5,239 nt of DNA from Acidobacteriota bacterium (GTDB lineage: Bacteria > Acidobacteriota > Terriglobia > Bryobacterales > JACQDG01), in assembly GCA_016201185.1 (NCBI GenBank), contig JACQDG010000249.1:1-5239 (forward strand). Direction: 5' to 3'. Below the pieces are notes generated by a model. The model was not told where the DNA came from and ran no database searches. It was given only the letters and a program-made list of their open reading frames with translations. This document shows, piece after piece, positions 1-5,239 of the stretch. How positions within the stretch are numbered: position 1 is the first letter of the stretch; each line of letters opens with the position of its first letter. Position numbers and translations under genes: made by a program.

Positions 1-286
1 CCAGGGCCACGGAGAGTTTCGCGGGCGTCTCCGCCAGGGCTTGGGCCCGCTGGGTCAGGTAGGTGTTGAACTGCCGGGTCTGCTTAAGCTGTTCGACGTA
101 CAATTCGGGGGACCCTTGCGCCGCCCACTCCTCCGGCTTGAGCTGGGCGAGAAGAGCGTCCACTGCCCGGCTGTGCTTTTCCAGGGCGACGGCCATTTCA
201 CGAACTTGCCAGTCCTCCATCACTCCCGTGCCCTGGGCCTGCAGCAGCACCGCAGAGAAGAAAAGCAAAACGATCCGTCTCGGCAT
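1..286 (-). CDS. Secreted hypothetical protein, N-terminal part (cut by window edge)
   Basis: Reading the minus strand from the ATG at 286 gives 95 codons without a stop, running off the left edge, so the C-terminus is missing. The protein opens with a basic MPRR stretch and a hydrophobic core (IVLLFFSAVLLQ), then AQG, which looks like a Sec signal peptide cleaved near residues 18-20. The mature part is polar and probably helical, with recurring acidic/basic and Gln-rich segments (MAVALEKHSRAVDALL, QLKPEEW, YVEQLKQTRQFN, LTQRAQALAE). This suggests a helical or coiled-coil periplasmic protein. I do not recognise the family; the style recalls short conserved exported proteins of Acidobacteriota, which is only an impression. 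The frame stays open upstream of 286, but the signal peptide fixes the likely start. No Shine-Dalgarno sequence precedes it. It is divergent from the PhzF-like gene. No function is assigned. Confidence 0.72.
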   Translation of the reverse strand, partial: MPRRIVLLFFSAVLLQAQGTGVMEDWQVREMAVALEKHSRAVDALLAQLKPEEWAAQGSPELYVEQLKQTRQFNTYLTQRAQALAETPAKLSVAL

Positions 287-292
287 AACGAC

Positions 293-322
293 ATGGTAGG
301 GTAACAGAGCGCCGGCAGGCAA
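293..322 (-). promoter_or_regulatory. Candidate sigma70-type promoter for the leftward gene (weak)
   Basis: On the minus strand a TTGCCT hexamer (322-317) lies 18 nt from TACCAT (298-293); each matches the consensus at four of six positions. The -10-like box ends 6 nt before the ATG at 286, so a transcript from it would start at or next to the start codon and be leaderless. That would fit the absence of a Shine-Dalgarno sequence. Four-of-six matches occur often by chance, so this is a suggestion only. Confidence 0.2.
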
Positions 323-332
323 CAATGCCGGC
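311..332. repeat. Perfect 7-bp inverted repeat in the divergent intergenic region
   Basis: GCCGGCA at 311-317 is repeated in inverted form as TGCCGGC at 326-332, separated by 8 nt. It lies between the two divergent genes and overlaps the alternative ATG at 325. It could be an operator for a dimeric regulator, a small RNA hairpin in the leader of the rightward gene, or chance in GC-rich DNA. No T-tract follows on either strand, so a rho-independent terminator is unlikely. Confidence 0.4.
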
Positions 333-348
333 CGCGCCACGAGACAAT

Positions 349-1209
349 ATGAAAACATTCGAATTTACGCAGGTCGATGTATTCACTTCTCAGAAGCTGG
401 AGGGCAATCCCCTGGCGGTTTTTCACTCTGGCGAGGGAATGACATCCGAGCAAATGATGGCAATTGCTCGGGAGATGAGTCTTTCCGAGACGACCTTCCT
501 GTTTCCCCCGACGCTCAAAGCCGATGCCAAGGTGCGGATTTTCACGGTGCGGGAGGAACTGCCTTTTGCCGGGCATCCCACGCTGGGAACGGCATTCGTG
601 GTGGCCCAGTCACATCCCAAGCAGGCGGAGATTCGCCTGGAGATGAAGGTGGGCGTCATCCCGGTGAAGGTGGAGAAACGGGCCGATGGGACGTATTTCG
701 AAATGCGGCAAAAGGACCCGGTCTTTGGCGCCACGTATACCGATTCCGCCGCTCTGGCCAAGGCGCTGGGGCTGGCGGTTTCCGACCTCGACAGCCGCTA
801 TACCCCGCAAGTGGTTTCGACCGGCGTGGCGTTCCTGATTGTTCCCCTCCGCAGCGCCCACAGCCTGGAGAGGCTGGCGCCAGATTTTAAGCTGCTCGGC
901 GCGGAGCTACAAAAGCTCAACGTCCACAACGCCTACTTCGTGGTCACGGGCGAGGGCGAGATCGAAACGCGGATGTTCGGCGCAAATTTTGAGGATCCGG
1001 CCACGGGCAGCGCAGCCGGATGTGCAGCAGCCTACTTGGTCCGTTACAAGCACCGGTCTCCGGACGCTCTGTTCACCATGCACCAGGGCCGCTTCGTCTC
1101 GCGGCCCAGCGTGATCTACGCGGCGGCTTCGCTGACGGGGGACAACGTCACCAACGTGCGCGTCGGCGGCTACGTAGTAGAAGTGCTGCAAGGTAGACTT
1201 CAGTTGTGA
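349..1209 (+). CDS. PhzF family protein (phenazine biosynthesis-like isomerase/epimerase fold)
   Basis: Complete 286-residue protein of usual PhzF length. The fold has two similar halves of the diaminopimelate epimerase type. PhzF itself isomerises trans-2,3-dihydro-3-hydroxyanthranilate in phenazine synthesis, but most family members are cytosolic enzymes of unknown substrate. Hallmarks are visible in order: QVDVFT near the N-terminus, NPLAVF, LSETTF with the general acid/base Glu47, PFAGHPTLGTA with His76, and DPATGSAAG with Asp216 and Ser221. These match Glu45, His74, Asp208 and Ser213 of Pseudomonas PhzF with sensible spacing, so the enzyme looks active. I chose ATG 349 because family proteins begin just before this strand; ATG 325 would add eight residues (MPAAPRDN) and lies partly inside an inverted repeat. 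A weak GAGA sits 4 nt upstream of 349. No other phenazine genes are present, so a phenazine role is not supported. The stop overlaps the next gene's start by 4 nt. Confidence 0.93.
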   Translation: MKTFEFTQVDVFTSQKLEGNPLAVFHSGEGMTSEQMMAIAREMSLSETTFLFPPTLKADAKVRIFTVREELPFAGHPTLGTAFVVAQSHPKQAEIRLEMKVGVIPVKVEKRADGTYFEMRQKDPVFGATYTDSAALAKALGLAVSDLDSRYTPQVVSTGVAFLIVPLRSAHSLERLAPDFKLLGAELQKLNVHNAYFVVTGEGEIETRMFGANFEDPATGSAAGCAAAYLVRYKHRSPDALFTMHQGRFVSRPSVIYAAASLTGDNVTNVRVGGYVVEVLQGRLQL

Positions 1210-3227
1210 GCTCCGCGCCGCGCCGCGGCGCCTTTCTGTGGCCCGCGGCGCTCCTGTTCCTCTTCAACGCGGCGCTGGTGGGACCGCTTTTTGTCACCGA
1301 GCGGGCCTCTGATAAAGGATCCATCGAAGGAGCTTTTATCGGGCTGGCACGCTTTTTCTCGCACCATCCGAATCCGTTCGGCTGGCATCCCTACTGGTAC
1401 GGTGGCGCCCCGGCTCAGTACACTTACACACCCGGACTGCACTACATCAACGCGCTGGCCATGCGGCTGCTAGGTGGGCTTAAGCCGGGGCAGGTCTATC
1501 ACGCGGTGACCGCAGTCTTCTATTGCCTGGGCGCGGTCACCATGGCCTACATGGTCTACTTCTTCACGCGCGAGCGGTGGTGGGCGCTGGGCGCAGGCAT
1601 GCTCTATAGCCTGTGGAGCCCGGCGCAGTGGCTGATCCGCGAGGTTCGGGTGGCTTCAGTGGGCTTCGAGGCGCCGTGGCGGTTGCAGGTGTTGGTGAGG
1701 TGGGGCGAGGGGCCGCACATTGCTTCGCTGGCGCTGCTGCCCCTGGCAGTCTGCGCGCTGTGGAAGGCGGCGAACCAGAAGCGGGGCTTTTCCCAGACCT
1801 TTCTCGCGGCGGTGTTGCTGGCGGCCGTCGTGCTGATCAATTGGATCGGGGCGTTCGCGTTAGGCGCGGTGTTTGTGTGCCTGATGTTGACCCTGTGGAG
1901 CAGGCGAGCAGCGCTGCGGGCGCTTGCCGCGGCCGGCCTGGCTTATTTGTTGGCAGTCTTCTGGATTTCGCCGAGCTTTATCCGCACTATTGCTTTCAAC
2001 GCCCAGACGGTTGGCGGGCACTATGAATATCATCTCGACATGGTTTGGTTGCTGGGCGGGGCGGCAGCGGGGCTAGTCTTCCTTCGGCTTGCGTTCCGCG
2101 CCTTTCCCCCCCAGCCTTACCTCGGCTTCCTGGTCCTGAACACCTTCTTTTTTGGCTATCTGACACTGAGCAGCTTCTGGTTTCACCGTTACATGATTCC
2201 CCAGCCGGAGCGGTATGTGCCGGAGTTCGAGCTTTTCTTGATCCTGCTATGGTGTGAGATTTTTCGGCTCGGGCTGAGACAGTCTGCCGGAAGACGCCGC
2301 CAAGTGGTGGGGCTGGCCATGGTGGCCCTGGCTGTGCTGGCGGTGGGGCAATCCCGACGCTATCTGAGGCGATCTCACCGGATGCTCCGCCCGGCTCGAG
2401 CAGAAGAGTGGGTCGAATATAAAATCGCGAGCTGGTTGAACGACCATGTTTCCCGCAACGACCGGGTTTTCATCCTCGGCTCGGAGGGCATGAGCCTGAA
2501 CGGGTGGTTCGACGTGGCACAGGCGAAGGGCTGGTTCGATCCCGGCGTGCGACACGCGGTAGTGCTGGAATTCACCTATCAGATCAGCAGCAGCATGAAT
2601 GCCCCGAGAGGCCGGGAAGGGGCCATCGCCGTGGAGCTGCTCAAGTCCCTGGGGGCGCGCTATGTAGTAGTGAAAACACCGAACTCGTCTCTGGCTTACC
2701 ACGATTTTGTCCAGCCCGACAAGTTCGAAGGTTTGCTGCCGGCCGTGTACCGGCCCACGCCGGAGGAGGCCATTTACGAAGTCCCCGGCGTCCTCCTGGC
2801 GCACCTGGTGCGACAGGAGGAGTTGCCCGCGAGAACCCCTGTGAACGGGCTCGACATCGGGCCGCTGGCCCGCTATGTCGCCGCCCTCGACGACCCCTCC
2901 CGGCCCTTGCTCGAAACAAAGTGGCTGACGCCAAATCAATTGGAAGTCCAAGGCCCGTTCCCTGAAGGGATGGTGGCGTCGCTGCAAGTTTCGCACGCCG
3001 ACGGCTGGCAGGCGATCCAGGGCCAGGCACGAATCCCGATCGAGCGCGACCACCTGGGGTTTATGGTCTTGCATCCTCATCCCGAGCAGAACGGCCGCCT
3101 GTTGCTGCGCTACTCGGGCGAGCCGGAGCAGCGCTTCTGCGGTTGGATCAGCTTGCTCACGCTGGTAGCCTCCGTGGCCGCCGTGGTTCTTGAAAAACTT
3201 TGGGGTGCTGAGGAACGGAAGCTGTAA
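1206..3227 (+). CDS. Large multi-pass membrane protein, PTPS-related / GT-C glycosyltransferase-like
   Basis: A 673-residue protein starting at GTG 1206, inside the GTGA overlap with the upstream stop; AAGG at 1190-1193 is a weak, distant Shine-Dalgarno. The N-terminal 385 residues hold about ten hydrophobic segments, for example near 10-28, 98-119, 173-188, 200-229, 238-256, 280-297, 305-325 and 370-384. After the first segment an exposed loop carries acidic residues (Asp36, Glu41) and an aromatic motif around 60-80 (WHPYWYGGAP, then YTYTP). This loop layout is typical of GT-C-fold glycosyltransferases and of membrane proteins annotated as 6-pyruvoyl-tetrahydropterin synthase-related. Residues about 390-640 form a non-membrane domain, likely periplasmic, followed by one last membrane helix near 643-662 and a short charged tail. 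GT-C enzymes use polyprenyl-phosphate sugars at the outer membrane face; whether this one is catalytic, and on what, is unknown. The PTPS name reflects a database label, not pterin chemistry. Confidence 0.8.
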   Translation: MSSAPRRGAFLWPAALLFLFNAALVGPLFVTERASDKGSIEGAFIGLARFFSHHPNPFGWHPYWYGGAPAQYTYTPGLHYINALAMRLLGGLKPGQVYHAVTAVFYCLGAVTMAYMVYFFTRERWWALGAGMLYSLWSPAQWLIREVRVASVGFEAPWRLQVLVRWGEGPHIASLALLPLAVCALWKAANQKRGFSQTFLAAVLLAAVVLINWIGAFALGAVFVCLMLTLWSRRAALRALAAAGLAYLLAVFWISPSFIRTIAFNAQTVGGHYEYHLDMVWLLGGAAAGLVFLRLAFRAFPPQPYLGFLVLNTFFFGYLTLSSFWFHRYMIPQPERYVPEFELFLILLWCEIFRLGLRQSAGRRRQVVGLAMVALAVLAVGQSRRYLRRSHRMLRPARAEEWVEYKIASWLNDHVSRNDRVFILGSEGMSLNGWFDVAQAKGWFDPGVRHAVVLEFTYQISSSMNAPRGREGAIAVELLKSLGARYVVVKTPNSSLAYHDFVQPDKFEGLLPAVYRPTPEEAIYEVPGVLLAHLVRQEELPARTPVNGLDIGPLARYVAALDDPSRPLLETKWLTPNQLEVQGPFPEGMVASLQVSHADGWQAIQGQARIPIERDHLGFMVLHPHPEQNGRLLLRYSGEPEQRFCGWISLLTLVASVAAVVLEKLWGAEERKL

Positions 3228-3240
3228 ACTTCCTGCCCCA
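3201..3240 (+). other. Imperfect stem-loop across the stop codon of the membrane-protein gene
   Basis: TGGGG (3201-3205) can pair with CCCCA (3236-3240), and AGGAA (3211-3215) with TTCCT (3230-3234), separated by an asymmetric internal loop. A competing inner pairing is GGAAG (3217-3221) with CTTCC (3229-3233). The structure spans the TAA at 3225-3227. No run of T follows, so it does not look like an intrinsic terminator; it may be an mRNA-stability element or chance. Confidence 0.3.
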
Positions 3241-3281
3241 GTTGCGATCCGGGTCGTGGTATTCTCCCTGTGCCCTGGCTC

Positions 3282-3289
3282 GGAGGAGG
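3282..3289 (+). promoter_or_regulatory. Strong ribosome binding site that decides the MFS start
   Basis: GGAGGAGG lies 5 nt before the TTG at 3295, an ideal Shine-Dalgarno position. It is the clearest ribosome binding site in the window and supports TTG 3295 over the earlier in-frame TTG at 3190, which lies inside the preceding gene and has no comparable site. Confidence 0.8.
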
Positions 3290-3294
3290 CCGGA

Positions 3295-4512
3295 TTGTCC
3301 TCGTATCGCGAGATCACAAGAGCGCAGTGGAATACGCTCATCGCCGCGCAGGCGGCCTGGATGCTGGTCGCCATGGACGCGCTGCTGTACCCGTTTGCGC
3401 TGACCACTCTGAAGGGCGTGTTCGGGATGGATAACGCGGCGGCGGGATTGCTGGCCTCTGCCTCGCTGGTCTCCTCGGCCGCGGGGGGGATCGGTTTTGG
3501 AGTGATTGCCGACCGCATTGGGCGTAAGCGCGCCTTGATCCTGACGATCCTCATCTATTCGCTGGGCTCAGCGGGCGCGGCCACGGCGCGGACAGTCTGG
3601 GAGTTGATTTTCTGGCGGGCTGTGATCGGCATCGGGTGGGGAGGCGAGTGGACCTGCGGAGCGGTACTGGTGTCGGAAACCTGGCCGGCGGAGCACCGTG
3701 GCAAGGCACAGGGCGTGATGTCGTCGGGCTGGTCCCTGGGCTACATTTTGGCAGCGGTGGTGACGGCGCTGGTGCTTCCGCACTGGGGCTGGCGGGGGCT
3801 GTTTGCGATCGGGGGCCTGCCCGCCTTGCTCGCACTTTTTGTGTGGCGCGCCGTTCCCGAGCCCATGCTCTGGCAAAGCCGTACCACGCCGGTATGGAAG
3901 GAAGCGACCGGAATTTTTCGCGGGCCTCTGCGGCGGACCACCCTGGTGGCCACTTCCCTTACGACTTCGGTCCTGCTTGCTTACTGGGGCCTATTTACCT
4001 GGCTGCCGGGCTTTCTGTCCACGCCGGTGGAGCGCGGCGGCGCGGGCTTAAGCATCGTGCGGTCGAGCGCGTGGATCATTCCCGTGCAGGCGGGGGCTTT
4101 TTTGGGCTACATTCTCTTCGGCTTCAACGCCGACCGGGTGGGGCGCCGGCCAATCTTTGTGATCTACACATTAGCGGCCGCGGCGCTGGTTCCGATCTAC
4201 GGGCAGATGGCGCGCAACCAAACGGCGCTGCTGGTGTTGGGACCGGCGATTGGGTTTTTCGGGACCGGGTTCTTCGGCTTATTTGGCGCCCTGCTGGCGG
4301 AGCTGTACCCCACGGCGATCCGCGGGGCCGGGCAGGGCTTCACTTATAATGCGGGACGCGCCGTGAGCGCCCTTTCGCCCTACCTGGTGGGCGCGCTGGC
4401 GGATCGAGGGGGGTTGGGCAGCGCGCTGGCGGTGACCTCGGCGTTTTTCACGCTGGGGGCAATTCTGGTCTGGTTTCTGCCGGAGACGCGCGGAAGAGAT
4501 CTGGCGGGCTAA
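3295..4512 (+). CDS. MFS transporter (12-helix major facilitator superfamily carrier)
   Basis: A 405-residue inner-membrane secondary transporter starting at TTG 3295. Hydrophobic segments run through the whole length, consistent with 12 helices. The loop after helix 2 has the MFS signature DRIGRKR (Asp73-Arg79), and its counterpart in the second half is DRVGRRP (from Asp280). GGEW (Glu118, Trp119), then SETWPAEHRGKAQG and SSGWSLGY in helices 4-5, resemble the group of proton symporters for sialic acid, aromatic acids and other organic acids. The C-terminus carries PETRGRDL (396-403), as in sugar-porter and related carriers. The substrate cannot be read from sequence; an organic acid or sugar acid is the best guess. 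Starting at 3190 would add 35 residues (MKNFG... onward) that overlap the upstream gene and precede the usual first helix, so I reject it. The gap to the preceding gene is 67 bp without a visible terminator, so read-through is possible. Confidence 0.92.
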   Translation: MSSYREITRAQWNTLIAAQAAWMLVAMDALLYPFALTTLKGVFGMDNAAAGLLASASLVSSAAGGIGFGVIADRIGRKRALILTILIYSLGSAGAATARTVWELIFWRAVIGIGWGGEWTCGAVLVSETWPAEHRGKAQGVMSSGWSLGYILAAVVTALVLPHWGWRGLFAIGGLPALLALFVWRAVPEPMLWQSRTTPVWKEATGIFRGPLRRTTLVATSLTTSVLLAYWGLFTWLPGFLSTPVERGGAGLSIVRSSAWIIPVQAGAFLGYILFGFNADRVGRRPIFVIYTLAAAALVPIYGQMARNQTALLVLGPAIGFFGTGFFGLFGALLAELYPTAIRGAGQGFTYNAGRAVSALSPYLVGALADRGGLGSALAVTSAFFTLGAILVWFLPETRGRDLAG

Positions 4513-4659
4513 AGCTCACTGCACGGGCGTCCTGGCCTTCAAGATTTTCAAAGATATTTTTGGCGACGACTACCTTTACGCCGGTCCGGAGTCAACAATC
4601 CCATTTCCAGAGTGACGCTCGGGTCGGGATGAACCGGCACCGTTTGATACAGTGATGCC
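4513..4659. other. 147-bp intergenic region between the MFS gene and murJ
   Basis: This stretch holds a notably AT-rich patch (about 4540-4562, TTCAAGAT then TTTCAAAGATATTTTT) within GC-rich surroundings. It contains two near copies of TTCAA(A)GAT. A promoter for murJ is plausible here, but I cannot match a convincing -35/-10 pair. I see no hairpin followed by T residues that would terminate the MFS transcript, and no open reading frame of note. Confidence 0.4.
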
Positions 4660-5239
4660 ATGGATTCCGAGCTGCCCCTGCCGGCGGTAGAGCCTCCGCG
4701 ACCCGCGGCCGAAAGCCGGCAGGCCGGCATCGTGCGCTCGGCAGGGGTGGTCGGCGCGGCCGTCTTTCTAAGCCGCATCACCGGCCTGTTGCGCGAGATT
4801 GTTTTCGCCCGGTTCTTCGGGGCGGGCCTCATCTATGACGCTTACGTCGCGGCGTTCCGCATTCCTAACCTGATGCGCGACCTGCTGGCCGAGGGCGCCC
4901 TTTCCTCGGCCTTCGTCACTACCTTCTCTCAATGTATGGTGAAGGAGGGCGACCGGGAGGCCCTGCGACTTTCCAACCTGGTTGCCACGATCCTGGGGCC
5001 GGCGGTGGCCCTGCTGTGCCTGGGGGGGATGATCTTCGCCCCGCAGTTGGTGGACCTGATGTTTCCCGGCTTCGCCGAGGTGCCGGGCAAGAAGGAACTG
5101 ACCGTTACCTTGACCCGGGTGATGATGCCGTTCCTGCTGTTTATCGCCATGGCGGCCAAAGCCATGGGGGTGCTGAACACGCGGGGCGTGTTCGGGATAC
5201 CGGCGCTGGCCTCGGCGTTCTTCAATGTCAGCTCCGTCG
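4660..5239 (+). CDS. murJ: Lipid II flippase MurJ (MviN), N-terminal part (cut by window edge)
   Basis: The first 193 codons of MurJ, the MOP-superfamily membrane protein that moves lipid II across the inner membrane for peptidoglycan synthesis; the full protein usually has about 500 residues and 14 helices. The first helix motif SRITGLLREI, then FFGAGLIYDAY, FRIPNLMRDLLAEGALSSAFV, is diagnostic. Arg39, Arg45, Asp60 and Arg73 have the same mutual spacing as Arg18, Arg24, Asp39 and Arg52 of the E. coli protein, residues that line the central cavity. The start is ATG 4660; it gives about 21 more N-terminal residues than E. coli MurJ, rich in Pro, Glu and Ala. An internal GTG at 4732 (Val25) would give a length closer to E. 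coli. No good Shine-Dalgarno precedes 4660, so the start is somewhat uncertain. The frame is open to the window end. Confidence 0.95.
   Translation, partial: MDSELPLPAVEPPRPAAESRQAGIVRSAGVVGAAVFLSRITGLLREIVFARFFGAGLIYDAYVAAFRIPNLMRDLLAEGALSSAFVTTFSQCMVKEGDREALRLSNLVATILGPAVALLCLGGMIFAPQLVDLMFPGFAEVPGKKELTVTLTRVMMPFLLFIAMAAKAMGVLNTRGVFGIPALASAFFNVSSV

Noticed and set aside
41..304. 87-codon open frame on the plus strand
   Set aside because: It is antisense to the leftward gene, whose signal peptide makes the minus-strand reading far more convincing.
220..576. 118-codon open frame on the minus strand
   Set aside because: It overlaps both the PhzF gene and the start of the leftward secreted-protein gene; its product has no signal peptide or family motif.
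349..1209. A phenazine biosynthesis cluster around the PhzF-like gene
   Set aside because: None of the neighbouring genes resembles phzA/B, C, D, E or G, and PhzF-fold proteins are widespread outside phenazine producers.
3242..3265. TTGCGA and TATTCT as a promoter for the MFS gene
   Set aside because: The spacer is only 12 nt, too short for a sigma70-type promoter.
2247..3554. 435-codon open frame on the minus strand
   Set aside because: It lies antisense to the membrane-protein and MFS genes, both of which have clear hydrophobic segments and family motifs. The product is His/Arg/Gln-rich without any recognisable domain; long antisense frames are expected in GC-rich DNA.
3636..4349. 237-codon open frame on the plus strand
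   Set aside because: It is a frame-shifted shadow of the MFS gene, Gly/Arg/Ala-rich, with no motif.
4504..4540. Intrinsic terminator after the MFS gene
   Set aside because: No stable GC-rich hairpin followed by T residues is present; the nearby T-run at 4556-4560 has no stem in front of it.

Overview
This is a GC-rich bacterial window that carries, from left to right, one divergent gene cut by the left edge and four rightward genes, the last cut by the right edge. The mix is a secreted hypothetical protein, a PhzF-fold enzyme, a large GT-C-like membrane protein, an MFS carrier and the lipid II flippase MurJ. This points to a free-living bacterium with a peptidoglycan wall. The style of the left-edge secreted protein together with the GC-rich coding is reminiscent of Acidobacteriota, but that is an impression from memory and not proven here. 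I see no mobile element, CRISPR array, tRNA, rRNA or phage gene.

Layout. Positions 1-286 on the minus strand hold the N-terminal 95 residues of an exported protein of unknown function. A 62-bp divergent intergenic region (287-348) contains a perfect 7-bp inverted repeat and a weak promoter-like match for the leftward gene. A complete PhzF-family protein follows (349-1209). Its stop codon overlaps by 4 nt the GTG start of a 673-residue protein with many membrane segments (1206-3227), which resembles the PTPS-related/GT-C class of membrane proteins. After 67 bp comes an MFS transporter whose best start is a TTG at 3295 behind a strong Shine-Dalgarno sequence. A 147-bp gap then leads to the first 193 codons of murJ (4660 to the window end).

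How the genes relate. The GTGA overlap makes it likely that the PhzF-like and membrane-protein genes are translated from one message, and the MFS gene could be read through from them because no terminator is visible. Nothing in the sequence proves a shared pathway. MurJ and a GT-C-like protein both concern envelope or lipid-linked substrates, but the PhzF-like enzyme and the MFS carrier have no assignable substrate. I do not see convincing evidence of a new biological system. The most useful leads are the coupled PhzF/membrane-protein pair and the unnamed secreted protein at the left edge.
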